A stretch of DNA of 64,000 nt. Origin: Stratiolaelaps scimitus. Its lineage: Eukaryota; Arthropoda; Arachnida; Mesostigmata; Laelapidae. Below are positions 1 through 12,100 of the stretch, piece by piece. A program made the translations under genes and the position numbers. How positions within the stretch are numbered: the first letter of the stretch is position 1; the number at the start of each line of letters is the position of its first letter. The notes under the pieces are model-generated. The model searched no databases. It worked only from the letters and a program-made list of their open reading frames with translations, and was not told the DNA's origin. Location of the stretch: NCBI GenBank assembly GCA_019614645.1, contig JABWDB010000018.1, positions 1,612,001-1,676,000 of the forward strand. The letters are read 5' to 3'.

Positions 1-110
1 ATCTCTCCCTGGTCTTCCTCGGCACGCAACAAAGAGATCGATATTGAATGAGATCTATGGTGCGAAGAAATTCGACACAGAGTAATATCACTTCGGGAAT
101 TTCTTTTCAG

Positions 111-258
111 GTGGCTATCAACGTACCACGCTTGCCGCCGGGATACAGCATGGGAGCGGGCGGCGGCTCGAAGGGTATCGTGCACCCTGGCAAGCTTATA
201 CGAAACACGTTCGGCGCGGACATTCTCATCATGGTTGGGACCCTGCTCGCTTTCGCGG
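111..258 (+). CDS. Exon of two-TM protein: N-terminal segment and first membrane span
   Basis: The acceptor is a pyrimidine run ending TTTTCAG at 101-110 and the donor is GTAGGT at 259. The exon reads from VAINVPRLPPGYSMG through the first hydrophobic helix and ends in phase 1 (one base of a Gly codon). Confidence 0.7.
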
Positions 259-1603
259 GTAGGTGGGAATAACAGTGAATAAATAAATAGTATAAATAAT
301 AAAAAAAATTGATATTATAGCTGGATGGCGCAGTTCGCTTTTACAACTGATGATGATATGATTCGATTATAACTTTAATACGTGTAGACGTGGAAAAAGG
401 ACGTGCTTCAGCAGCGTGTATCGTTCGAAGTTAGTCGCTTCACCTTTGAGCCGATCCCGGTTGGCGCGCTGTGACGAGACTTTAAGAGACTAGCCCATTG
501 TCTTGTTTTGTGAGGGCTAAAACCCATCTAAGTCTGTGGCGCGATGGGGACCAACTCCGGCTGGGCTCCGGCCAAGAAGTGTGATACGATTTTCGCTCGT
601 AAAACATGAGCTAATACTAAGGTCTTAAATTATCCGCAAAAATCGCTGCGTTAGTTCCTAGCTAAGCATCGAACCCGGAATCTCATGGTTGTACAATAAG
701 TCCAATGTTCTACCCATTCCAACTTTGGTGTAGCTAAAAGCTGTGCCTTCTGTCTATATATATATATATATATATAAGCATAAGTTTGACACAATTTGAG
801 GACGATACTCTCTTTGGTTTATTAGGGTTCACATCTGAAATGAGAGGATTTCGGTTATGTTTTGCTACAGATCGAATCCTCGAGGATCCTCTTTTCTTTC
901 TCTTGCGTCCGACTTTTCTCCCCTATACTATACAGTAAGTATCATAACCGTAACATTTGACTGTATATCAGCGTCTGTGTGTGGGTACAGTAATGACTGG
1001 TGCTCAATGGCGAACAACACCGTATTACCTATATCCCTGTCCGACAGCCAACGCCGTCACCGGTTGCGGTCCTAAACTCATGACAAAGCAATATATATAT
1101 ATATATATATCGATTTTCAATGTTACCTAAGTGACATGTTGACATATATGGAAAGAACAATGCAATCTACAAATACGACTGCCCCCTCCCCCCGCGATTG
1201 AGGCCCATCTATCCGGTAACCTTACCGTGAAGCAGATTCTGACACCCGGTCAATATCTAATTCTAGCAAAGAGCAAAGAGGCCAACGTTTCAGCAGCTAT
1301 TGATGAATTTGCCAATTCGACAATCCAGCCCGTGCGTCGCTTCGTAATCCACTGGTAACTTAGTCGAATAATGGAAATCGGATCACTTCGCGTTGGATCG
1401 ATGCTCGAGCATCGATCACCTGGACGAATACATGACAAATGATGCCAACCGGTCATTAGTAGTAATTGTATATTCGAAAACAAATCTGACCCTGGCCTTC
1501 ATCTTCGACGACGTCGCTCTGTCCTTGATTCGTTTGGCAGAAATTCGTTGACTCCATAGGAGCTAGTCGATAATATCAGATATGCTGAGAAATAAGAATA
1601 CTA

Positions 1604-1635
<32 letters not shown>

Positions 1636-4600
1636 CAATATATCAGATCATTGACGATATCTTGAGCGTACAGGGCGTATGCCCAACGATCAGATATGCA
1701 AAGCGCGACAGTCATATGCGTGGACGCGAGCATATGACTGTCGGGACGCAGGGACGCAGTTAGCGAAGTTGAAATAACATGTATACGCCAAAAAAATATA
1801 TGGCACGATTTTCCTTCACGCAGCTTTAGGAAACAGTAGCAAGTAATGAACGACTAAATCTCGTTTTGCATTCGTTATTATCATTATTATCTTCGGACAT
1901 TACTATCTACGTCGAGAGCGAAACCATAATCAGCGATTGGCAGAACCACGAAGTCTATTCGTAGGGTTGTGACAAATATCAAAAACCGAATAAATAAATG
2001 AACATCATATCGACTGGTTGTTCCATAGGGAAATGGCCGTACGAATTTGTTCTGTTCTGCACTAAGGTCGTTCTTGTTTGAAGCCAGGCAGTCGCGCGAA
2101 GACAATTAAACATACACGTACAACACCTCCATCTCGCCGAGTGGCCGTTGTTGTCACAGAGACGCTGTATTGATCGACCGCAACAATACCAGTGCTGCTA
2201 TCCGTGGCAAGAAAATCGGCTGGCTTAAATAATACCTCGACGTAATTCACGTTCCTATCACGAAGTGGTGCTATGAATCAAATATGATGTCATATCATTT
2301 TTGAGCTTTTCCATAGGTTGTTTTTCTAATTTCCGTACGTGCAAATTTATGTTTTGTCGAATTTCTAGGTGTTTTTTTTTGTCCGATTTAAATACAATGT
2401 CCTTGCTTATAAACGCTGTGCAGGTGTTCTTTATACAAATGCGCATATAGCGATGATAAATATAGCAATCAGTTTGCCCATTGATACGCCCTCGCCTAGT
2501 TTACTGTTTGTTCGAGCTGACCCTCAGCTGTTCCCCTATCTGACAGGCCTCAGCTCTTAACCTTTTAGGTATTACTATGAGGACCCTCGCCTAGTTAACT
2601 TCACACTTCCAAGTGAATATTAGAAGATGCGAGGGACAAATTGAAAGAATTACATGATTTTTAATCATTACTACTTGCAAACATAGCGGATCGAAATGCG
2701 ACAAACCCAAGCTGTGTTGGTCAATCAAGGTCAAAGACGTTTTGCCCTTGCTTGTCAGGCCAGCTTATATAATGGGTTTCATCGAACTCATTTAGCTGTA
2801 CAGGACTCAGGTCGTACTAATGTTCGCCATTCGACGTAGCCGCTATACCAGACGAATATCAGATTGGACGAATCTATCATGGACGAATCAGATTATCTCT
2901 CCAAGCCGCCTAATACACGTATCACACGCTAAATTACACTGTACAGACTTAATTCATTTGTACTGTAAATAATTTCATCTGCAGGATCGGCCGTTACGCT
3001 GTTCGCCAGCTACGGTAGTTTCTCGAGTCCTGAGACGCGGCCGCTCGTACTGGGACTCGGCCCGCCACTCATCGGAGTTGGATTTCTCTTCTGTTTATTA
3101 CGGCTATTCTTCTGCAGGTAAACTACACTATAATGAATGGTTATTATTTAAATGATTTTTTATATTGCATTTTTTTTATTAGTTATTATAATTGTAACAT
3201 GCGTTCATCATTCACCGTGAGTTGTCCTACAAGTTTGATTCTTGCGAAATGAAACCCTCTGAGAATGGCGATGGTGCACCATGGTCGCGAAGCAAAAAAA
3301 AACCGAAAATCATTCTGATCTTAATGCGAATATCTATTACGACGACAAGCACTTCAGTACGTAGTCTGATCAAGTGACTTACACATGCTATTACGTTATT
3401 ATTATTAGACTAAATCGTGTTTAGTTAGATAATGTCTATGACGTGTCTGGTTGTCCTGCTATAATAGTTATTATTTGTACCACTGTCTTCCTGGGGACAC
3501 ATCCAAGTCGAAACTAAACGCAGTTATATCTGATATAAAGAGCAGTGTTATGTTGACCATGGGTGGAGGATGCTAACGAACAGTTTGTTTCCTACTTGTA
3601 ACTAATAGTTCGGGCCAGTGGATCAATCGTTGTTCTGAGTGTACATTGGCAATGTACCTGTTGACGTGATTCAGAGTGTACAGGCATGTTTAATGATGAT
3701 TTTAAGACATTCCTATTGTTCTCAAAGTTTACTTTGAGGCGACTTTATATATCTATATATGTGTGTGTGTGTGTAATGAGACCCTTTTTCAAATTTGATC
3801 TGACCCTATCTTGAGTGATCCGTTCTTATATAGGACCTTTGCTCGAACTTGATTGCTCTTCTGTTACACTCTCATCTAACATCAATCTATGTACATTATA
3901 TAAAACTCCTTACCCCATCTTCAGTAGACGATATTACTATAACCATCCAGTTTTTCGATCTGAACACGTTTCTCATTGATCTTTCAATTGACAATAAATG
4001 TTTTTCGTGTTTGGTTAGGGACGTTGTGCCTCTCAAGTAGCCGCTCGCAGGGCGATGGTTCATGCAACCATTTTAAATCCTATCAACATCAGATACGGCA
4101 TAGATGAAGAAGGATAAATATCACTTAACTGAATCCGCTATCTCCCCCTCAATGAGTGGAAAATCAGCTAGACAGTAATCGCAATCCACATTCAGGTATC
4201 TATGTCAGTCGTCGATAGTTTTACAGCTATCTCTTCCCTGGGCGACCTCGAAAGTGTCCCCCCTCCCATAGACAATGGAGCCTGCGTCTTTTTTACTTCT
4301 CGGTAGGGAACGTAAGGGAATATAACAACCGATGAGTGTACATAACAGGTCACATCAAAAACGAATTATATATATATATACATATATATATAATGGTTAG
4401 AATGTATTCATAATAACAACAACCACGACGTATAGTGAGTGTTAACGTATGAAAAAGTTGTAAAATGCCGTAAAGCTATATAGTAAGGAATTATGTCAAA
4501 TGCCTATGACTGATGTCAATCTTACCCAACACCAGGTCTCGTAACCCGTGCACGCAATGTGCGGGCTGCTGTCAGCGACCCACCAGCGATGACAACGCGA

Positions 4601-7600
4601 AAAAGTCAGATGGATCGGGAAAATTGCTGGCCGGTATGGGTGGCAAGAAAGTTCACCCTATACTCGAGCAGATACAGAATGGACATAATGGACTCCATAT
4701 CAACGGGAGTATTAAGGTATACGAAAATATAATGACTCTTTTAGGGAGTTATGCAATTATAATTGATTGTGTGTTTTAACATATACATATACAGTAATTA
4801 GTAACGCAGCTGGGGTTGATTGCAACGGCGATCCACTGCTGGGCGAATGAATTCGTTAGGCCGCGTGGTATGCTTTATTTTTAATTTCGTTGGGTCGACA
4901 GATGCATTCAGATATGACACTAATTAAGACTCGCTCATTATTACTTCTGCCGCGTAAGCCTCAGACATGTCAAGTCGACTCGTTATAAAGGTTCGCTGCA
5001 ACGGTACCTACAGCGCCCGATGCAAAATCCTTTATGTGCCTTTATGCAATTCCCATAGCATAAGTGGACAATGGTTAACATCGGCTGCCAGGTAGCCATA
5101 TCTTGGCGGGCTTTGAGCGTTCATCTCTCAGTGGAAGTTTCCAGTTCTACCCCCGCCCTAGCTAGAGCGGTCGATTCGCGAATTTGGTCAGGCGAAGCCG
5201 TACGGCCTGTGGCAAACACCCCGTGCACGTTGACTACTAATGGCATGAAATCATCGGTGGGGTGCTGTTCTGCGTCCGCCGCAACAGAGCAGGGTGTTCT
5301 CAGATGTGGCGTGCTTCCTCCGGAGTATTGTGTCGCACCTCAATGAATCACTCGGATCGGTCGGAAACAGAGGTTTTTACACAAAAGGTCAGGAGGGCTG
5401 TACTATATTTAGATGCTGCGCATAGATTAAGTTCTGTTCCTGTGTGTAAGTATGACTTGTTAGTTGTTGCTGGTATTTATGCAGTGGTATCGTGCGCACT
5501 TAAATAACGGGCCAGCGTAATTGCCCTGAAATGGTCTTCCACTGTCAAAGGAGCTTTTTGGAGGCGAATATCATTTTGCTGAAAGTAGATTTTTTGACAT
5601 TTTACCCAGTCCATGAAACAGCCTTCGGCATTGCTTCATAAGACGGACCCCTCAAATGTAAATGTGCAACATTGGCGATGATCGAACCCGTGCACCTACG
5701 TAGGTCCCCTCCGATTGCACGGCGCACACGAATGCGTCACGCTACCGAGCTTGATGAGGCGAATATCATTACGAACCGTATGTAGTCAACTTTGTAATCC
5801 ACGGTATAGTACTTCAGTCTTGATGACATTATGTCGGCGGTGTCGGATTAGTGAGCACGGTGCCCTATTCTTGCGTTGACTGGAATTGACATCATTGATC
5901 TGCGAACCATACTAGGTTTAACATACTCGCGCGGAGAGCAGCCTGGGTTGGCCCGTTGGCTTTCGCAGTGACAATGTAATCAGGGGCAAATGATGGAAAC
6001 ATCGTGTTTTGTGCAAAGTGACAAAGCCGACGTTATTACGAAGTAATTAACGAAGTTCGCATTTCACACGTGACTACGAAGTGAGCATTTCGAATCAAGG
6101 GTCATTTTTTTAAGCCCGATTTGACGTGATTTACAATGGGACACCCTGCACCAAATCTGCTCACATGCTTCTGGTTGGTTATCTTGTGCCAGCCGCCGAT
6201 CTGAGCTGGTCCCGCCTCTGACCGTTTTTTTTAAGATGTTAAAGGTAAATCCTGCATGGACACCAGGCCTCACACTGAGCTATTTGCCTGGTAGTGTCAG
6301 ACACTTACTGACTTGGGGCACTGACCGGGACTGTCAAAGTATTATTGCAGTCAGTGCCTATGACCACTTTGGGGGATAGCTAATATCACTATGCTACAAC
6401 ACTATACTAGTGGTGCTCCAACCTAAAACCTGTAATGACTAAATAGCAATTGTGGCGAAGGGGACCGAGTATATATATACAAAGACAGTATAAGTACATA
6501 TACATGTACATTGTACGTTCATATGTATTTGTGGATATTTGTGGACATGTGGATATTTTAGTGAAATTTCATCTCTGGAAATGTATGCTCCTATATAAGA
6601 GTGAATTCTGTTTCTTGAATAGAGGAGTGTTTGACCTGATTTTAGAACGCGAGGCGTCCCTGCCCACGGTGTCACAGTGTTGTAACGTTCATTTTTGTCC
6701 GATTTGGTACCGTAACGAACAGCAGTTGTTTGTTATGGCGTGCAATCGATGCCAATCTCGTTACATTTGTGGTACGACCATCATGTCACCTGTAACCTGT
6801 CTGTATAAGTCTCTAACTTGTATTTATGTAGCTACTCGTTACAATGAAACCCAAACTGAAAAAAAGAAGTCTGGTACTCATGGCGTCATGTAGTCAATGA
6901 TTTCCCAGTGGGCATTCAGGAGCAGATGGAGTTTAGAGAATCCCCGTGATTTTGATTAAAAAATGTAATTAAAAAAAGTACATTTCTTTCCGGGCTGACT
7001 TACAGCCTTAAACATTTAACGACCGCGGAACTGTTTTCGGCATAAGGCTTCATAAGACGGACGGACAACCCCTTTAAATGCAAATGTGCAATGGCGGGGG
7101 ATCGAACCCGTGCACCTACGGGTCTCCTCCGGTTGCCAGACTCATAAGCACGTGGGCTGTCCAAGTCAGTACGGGCCCTCATATAGTGTTTCTTGTGTAA
7201 GCCGTGTCGATATCAACCATTTTGTTCATTCACTGTGGTAACTTCGGCCGACGGAGTTGAGCATGAGGTCAACCAACCTAGAAACTAACGTTGAAAAGCG
7301 TCTCCAAGGGCGTGCCTCGGGGTGAACTCTAGACAATCGGATCAAGGGTGCAAAACGCATGATTTCGTTGTGTTCAGTCTTCGAGTCCACATCCAAGTGC
7401 TATGGCGTGGCAGCTTCAACGCAATGTTCCAAGCTTTCGTTCTCGAGGACGGTGAAAACGAGCTAAACGATATAGATTATTGTAAATCGTCATAGACCCT
7501 CGTTCACGAGGAACGCTCATGCACATGCAATAGAACGAGAAGGGATCTCTTGGAGGCGAACTCACATAGGGAAAGTAAATTAACCCATCTAAATCTTATT

Positions 7601-8516
7601 ATCAAGTATATGCCAATCAACAGCAGGAAAAAAAAACAAGGAGCTTTACGAGGTGACGCTGCCACCTGCTGCTGCCGCAAACGCCGATCCGACGTATCGC
7701 TTCTGTTCTTCGAGCGGAAGTGCATAAATTTTATTACCGTGGCCCCTGAGTCATATTATAGTTCCCTTGTTATAGTCATAATAGTGGCGGTGGGAAAGTA
7801 CGCCGAGGCCATACGTCTGTCAAATCGACAGAAAATAGAGAGGATTTTTCTATTTCATCGTTCTATGACCCTCAGCTATCTCATCTACGAGAAGCCTCTG
7901 TACCTTGGACATTTGACCAGGCGTAGGGGTTACTATATCCATCGCATCCGTCAAATTTGTTTCGGAAAGTCGGTCTGGCTAGTGTGTCTAACTTGTGGAT
8001 TATTATTTTAATTGTAGCCTCAAGGAGGATTATTTAGTATATATATATATATACGTGGTGTCCGAAGGATTCACTTTATCCGCTTGATCGCTGCTCACAC
8101 CTGTGGCCGGTGCGGGGACTCCGACTCTGCGAACAGCCTATCGTACGAGCGCAGTGCAGATCGCCATCTGCTCCACATAATGCTTAATAACACGCTCACT
8201 GGTATTCCTTTCACAAGGGAGCCGCAGGGTCAATCGTTGAGGACGGACACCGACTCGATAGCCTCACCTTCATCCCCCATCTACCAAATTTGGGACCACA
8301 TAGTCGAGCACTTTCTTATGTAAACAATTGTGCAACCAACCCCGGTTACGCAGTGTACTTCCGGAAGTACGCCTCACAGTAGGCGATTCACCTCTTGCCT
8401 TTGAAACCTTAGATAATCCGTAATAATAGTCCGTGTCTCATCCAGATCAGTCCAACAAGGATCGTTCTATACGGTTTTCTTTCCGGATGATATCATACAT
8501 TAAATTTTATACAATC

Positions 8517-8548
<32 letters not shown>

Positions 8549-8719
8549 GATAAAGACCATGTTCTTTTATTATTTTAACATAGAAGCCTATCCTGACGTG
8601 TCTAGTCATTGTGTTTCTTTTTGTTGCTTATCAATTCCTTTCAGAATGGTGGCCCGGAAGCATCAAGCAGCGGTACCACGGAACGTAAATACAGTGGGCC
8701 CGTCTGGACGATTACGTGA
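111..8719 (+). CDS. Two-transmembrane protein of unknown function, 5' end missing (join of 4 exons)
   Basis: Exons 111-258, 2985-3117, 4536-4716 and (less sure) 8645-8719 join in frame; codon phases at the three junctions are 1, 2 and 0. The visible product is about 179 residues. It starts with a soluble Pro/Gly-rich segment (PRLPPGYSMGAGGGSKG), then KLIRNTFGADILIMVGTLLA and a first hydrophobic span, a short loop (YGSFSSPETRP), a second hydrophobic span (LGPPLIGVGFLFCLLRLFFC), a Cys-rich juxtamembrane stretch (CTQCAGCC) that could be palmitoylated, and a hydrophilic tail ending PVWTIT. The start codon and any earlier exons lie left of the window. The two-span plan with a G-P-x-L-x-G-x-G second helix is reminiscent of TMEM200-type proteins, but that is only a resemblance and I do not assign a family. 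The first three exons are convincing. The last rests on a good acceptor and sensible composition only. Confidence 0.6.
655..715 (-). repeat. tRNA-like sequence, probably a SINE head
   Basis: Read on the minus strand, the segment has an A-box-like GGGTAGAACATTGG and a B-box-like GGGTTCGATGC about 40 bases apart, the spacing of a tRNA. The arms do not pair well enough for a working tRNA, so this is more likely the tRNA-derived 5' end of an old SINE lying in the first intron of the two-TM gene. Confidence 0.35.
1597..1637. repeat. (TA)n microsatellite
   Basis: An interrupted TA dinucleotide tract. Similar tracts of 15-60 bp recur at 755-775, 1091-1110, 4370-4393, 8039-8053, 8520-8548, 22491-22532, 34041-34061, 49866-49899, 56636-56650, 58660-58673 and 63839-63861. 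Confidence 0.85.
1707..1742. repeat. Perfect 13-bp inverted repeat (hairpin)
   Basis: GACAGTCATATGC at 1707-1719 is repeated in reverse complement at 1730-1742, with a 10-base loop between them. It lies in the first intron of the two-TM gene. Function is unknown. Confidence 0.85.
2502..2583 (-). mobile_element. SINE family A, 5'-truncated copy with 13-bp target-site duplication
   Basis: Contains the family core, which in this direction includes AGCTGACCCTCAGCTGTTCC, then CTATCTGACAGGCCTCAGCT and TATTACTATGAGGA. CCCTCGCCTAGTT stands immediately on both sides, at 2489-2501 and 2584-2596. The direct repeat marks the ends of a retroposed insertion. The tRNA-like head seen in the 58.7-kb copy is missing, as expected for 5' truncation. 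Confidence 0.75.
2985..3117 (+). CDS. Exon of two-TM protein: loop and second membrane span
   Basis: The acceptor is ATCTGCAG ending at 2984 and the donor is GTAAAC at 3118. It enters in phase 1 and leaves in phase 2. It encodes the end of helix one, a 15-20 residue loop and the second hydrophobic helix with the GLGPPLIGVG motif. Confidence 0.7.
4536..4716 (+). CDS. Exon of two-TM protein: Cys-rich juxtamembrane region and tail
   Basis: The acceptor is CCAACACCAG ending at 4535 and the donor is GTATAC at 4717. It encodes RSRNPCTQCAGCCQRP and then a hydrophilic Gly/Lys/Asn-rich tail. It ends in phase 0. If the donor is not used, the frame stays open for about 20 more codons to a stop near 4779, which would be an alternative short C-terminus. 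Confidence 0.65.
5576..5755 (-). mobile_element. SINE family B copy with 15-bp target-site duplication
   Basis: GAGGCGAATATCATT occurs at 5561-5575 and again at 5756-5770, bracketing 180 bp. On the minus strand the insert begins with a tRNA-like head (AGCTCGGTAGCGTGACGCAT as A-box region, GGTTCGATCATCGCC as B-box). An unrelated body and a T-rich (plus-strand) tail end follow. A second copy of the same family lies at about 6995-7180. The flanking direct repeat is the classic signature of LINE-driven retroposition. Confidence 0.8.
6995..7180 (-). mobile_element. SINE family B, second copy
   Basis: Shares with 5576-5755 the stretches CTTCATAAGACGGAC, AAATGTGCAA and GATCGAACCCGTGCACCTAC in the same order and orientation, including the B-box. 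I did not find clear flanking direct repeats, so the ends are approximate. Confidence 0.65.
8072..8262 (+). mobile_element. LINE fragment, C-terminal Zn-knuckle-like region (same family as 55.8-56.6 kb)
   Basis: The translation reads HTCGRCGDSDSANSLSYERS, then ADRHLLHIMLNNTL and TGIPFTREPQG. This matches, residue by residue with gaps, the region at about 56,000-56,180 on the minus strand (CERCGDP..., LSWERSAGRHPRHTMLNDTL, AGIPCTRE). From family knowledge, this C-x2-C / G-L-S-C / GR-x2-RH-x3-ND pattern sits at the C-terminus of a group of invertebrate non-LTR retrotransposon polyproteins. Only this piece remains here, just before the putative last exon of the two-TM gene. Confidence 0.6.
8645..8719 (+). 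CDS. Probable terminal coding exon of two-TM protein
   Basis: The acceptor is TCAATTCCTTTCAG ending at 8644. In phase 0, matching the previous donor, it encodes NGGPEASSSGTTERKYSGP and ends WTIT at a TGA at 8717-8719. The composition continues the hydrophilic tail. There is no homology support, and the 3.9-kb intron in front of it makes the join uncertain. Confidence 0.4.
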   Translation, partial: NGGPEASSSGTTERKYSGPVWTIT

Positions 8720-8924
8720 TCGGTGTTACCAGATCGACGTGACGTCATTGCCACATCGGTGAAGCCCGAGGGGCACTGAACCATGTAGATAATGTGTATA
8801 TAACGGAAACGGGGCTTCGCGGAATTGTGGGGTTGGGCGACGATATGTGTAATGTATGATCGTCTCAATTGGAGGCATATTGCCTCGGCGCCGAGTCGAA
8901 CAGCGAAGGTAGTTGAATTGAGAG

Positions 8925-9143
8925 CAGTATCAGAAACATCAGCACTATGGGCGAGACACATTCATCCAAGGACGATTCTATCAGTCGTATAAAACTGTGA
9001 ACGTCAGGAAGAAAGGTTTGAGCTTGGTGGATTTTTATGACGACTCATGGAATCGAGTCGAAATCACTGACCTGGCCGAAACTGCGTACGTCGTACAGTG
9101 CGACAATAGAATTCACATCCGTTTCAAACAACAGGCAGTTCGG
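8925..9143 (+). other. Open reading stretch without start codon, possible unassigned exon
   Basis: About 73 codons are open in one frame, containing YGRDTFIQGRFYQSY, GLSLVDFYDDSWNRVE and AYVVQCDNRIHIRF. A possible acceptor (GAGCAG, to 8927) and a good donor (GTAGGT after 9142) bracket it. Other frames in the same stretch are also fairly open, so chance is possible. It could be an exon of an unknown gene, an old transposon ORF, or the 3' UTR of the two-TM gene. No family is recognised. Confidence 0.25.
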
Positions 9144-12100
9144 TAGGTTTTCGAACACTCTTTGATCTAATTCGCGACAATGACATGGGGGCAGGACCAA
9201 GGAAGCGCTCGGTAGCAGAATCAGCGTACAATCTCTCCAAGAATGGTAGTCGTCCCCTATCCACTATAGTGGATTGTTTACTATGATCCCTCCACGTTGC
9301 TGACTCGGGATTATCTATGAATGAAAAATAGTTCGTTTATTCCAAAGATTGAACGTACAACAACAAGATATAATCACCCCGTTTGTCAGCATCCATTCAA
9401 ACAAAGTGATGATCGAAGAGACAGTACTGTAAATAAGTGCCTTGAGAGTCTGTGGAGTATACGAATGTAGATATGAAATACCGAAACCAAGTTCCTATCT
9501 AGGTGAGATATTCCCTGAGGATTCCCTAATCGATTATGGTGATTATCTGTAAAACTTGATCTCATTCATTTTGTTATAAGATAGATTTGGGGAAAGTGTG
9601 CCGTCTCACAAAACCGTAAAACAATGACGACGTAGTACGACATCGTTCGTCTACGACTAGCTTACGAAAGACACCGCTCACCCCGACAATACGTTGACTG
9701 GAGTAGCGATACATCCGTATTTATTCAATACATCGATTCTACAAACAACTTACTTGTTGTCTAAATGCTGCGTCGGTAGAGCCGTCGTAGAACGAGTAGG
9801 AGTGGCAAATAAGAACAAGCATTTCACACAAGGGACCCTGCAAATAAACAATAATTTGAGAAAAAAAAAAGCCAATTACGGTTATGGTCGTCAAACATAA
9901 GAGTTCCAGGCAGCAAAAATAAATGATAAAAGTACTGAAAATGCTTCGATCGTAGCGCATTTCTTGATGCTCTGCATTTCAACGATGACATTCGTATACC
10001 AATAATGGTAATGCTAGTAATTTTGCAGTTGATGATATATATATATATTTTAACGAAGAAATAGTTATGTAATTAATAAATAGTTTATTATTACTGTATA
10101 CTACATGTTGTCTTTTTTTAGCTTGGCCAACTTGTTAGAATATTTTTGTTTACGTGTAAATCCACTCAATGCTGGTTGCAACTCAGCATAATGAAATATT
10201 AGACACTTCATACCCGTCTAAAGTGAGAATATGTGTAATATAATTGCTGAATTTAAGATTGTTCTATTAGAAATATGCTGTTTGGGGTGATTAGGCATAA
10301 TTTCCGTTCCCCTTTTTGCGTCATCATTCTCTGGCTGAGTTCAGGTCATCAATGGTCGATTTTAAGAGGACCAAGCATTTGTCCAAGGAAGCGGCCACAG
10401 ACGAAAGCATCTTAATCGACTCAGATACATATTCCCTACACAGTTTTAGTCTTAGCCACCTACCCAATAGTCGCGAGGCACCGATTGTATGATATTCCCT
10501 TAGACCACTGTACTCTAATGCACCTGTAGCCTCGATGGGTGGTTGACATCAGGTCGTGTGGTCGACTTGGTCACAAGTGCTAAAGAGCGGGACGACACGA
10601 GAGCGAGAATAAGAGACGGCAGTGGACCTCGACACTGAAGGACAACTGACAAATGCAAGAGACTCGAACGAAGATGAGAGCGATAGGCGTACAATGCCCC
10701 GCACGAGGACAGAATGGGTTGTACCGTCTGGGCCAATGGAACTTTACGGCAGTATGGGAACGTTGGATGGAACCAGGGATCATCATGCGATCAAATTCGA
10801 CGGACCTCCGAGTTGAACAGCTCGGTTTGGGATTAGGGTGCAGAAAACTGCAGCAGCGTACCGATATATCGTCAGTCTCCTATCAACAGTCGAGTCGTTC
10901 AAGATAATATGTGCGCATGTCATATATTATTACGTATTACAATGACGTAGTAGTCCCGTCTCCAGGACAGCCGGTCGACAGCCACTGCTGATGTTCACGT
11001 GATCTCATTTGTTTGTACGCTGTCCGGCCATATGCACGATCACAGTAAATATCACGAGTCCGTCATCAGCATCATCCGCTCGCGTAGTCAACTATGAGAG
11101 AGGTTGCACCCGTCGAGAGCGAGACAGAGAGATGGAGAGAGATGGAAACAACGAGAAAGAGCCTGTCCGCTTCCGTTGAAGACGTCGTTCATTTTGCTTC
11201 GCCAGAGAGGAGACAATCCATGGGAGAACTTTTGCACTTTTATATATAGAGACGGCTCAACAGCAATTAGCTTTATAGGTAAATTTCATTTTCGAAGTTT
11301 AATGTACATATGTAACCATCATCTTATGTTACATTGTGCCTATTGTGTTTACTATAATGTTGGTGTGCGTTAGAATTCTGAATTATTGTCGCAACCAAAA
11401 AAAAACATGAATTCATAAACACCAGACAAACTTCTTCGTTCAATACATACTCGGTTAAGTTTTGCAAAGTTCACTCAAGTTAGTTAATTGAATCGTGTCT
11501 CCAATACATATTCCGGTTTGGAACATTTCATACGATCTTCGAGATGACAGCACCTCGCGGATACGGGACGAGCAAATCATGTAGGCATAGCTGTACCCTG
11601 AGGTCGATTAGACGGTCATTGCAAAACGACGGATTTTCCCAAATTACCTTACAAATCAACATGACCCAGAAATTGATAACTGTCACTGATGCTCGAGGTC
11701 GATTAATATTGACAGGGCCGGACCCCCTTTGACGGCATCACTAATTATTCGATATATTAAGATAAACAATAATATGAGTAGTGGGACCTCCTTGTTTCAA
11801 ATATCGTATTAAGGATATATAGAAGAGGCTGTTCGTAGATGAATTCCACATAAGTTCGGCGGGTACAATTGTCGTCCACTTTTATAATTAAATGTCGGTG
11901 TGACTTTGTATCAGGGACCTGTCAAAAAAAGGGTCCTCATACGACCAATTGTAGTGATTTTGTTTATCTGACCTATAACTTATAGAGGCTTATCTGTGTT
12001 TTCTCCAATACAACCACATCTCAGCGAGACGTTTACACATACGTGTACAAAATGAATTTGTACGACGTGTTGCTTTTAGATGTAAAGTCGACGAAACTGT

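Noticed and set aside
655..715. Possible tRNA gene on the minus strand
   Set aside because: A- and B-box-like sequences are present but the stems do not pair. Kept only as a SINE-like repeat.
6450..6893. Open frame of about 147 codons rich in Tyr/Ile/Cys
   Set aside because: It begins in an AT-rich (TA/CATA) repeat, its composition mirrors the repeat, and no conserved pattern is visible.
7550..8011. Open frame of about 153 codons
   Set aside because: Composition is erratic with a Lys run from a poly(A) tract; there is no motif and no splice or promoter context.
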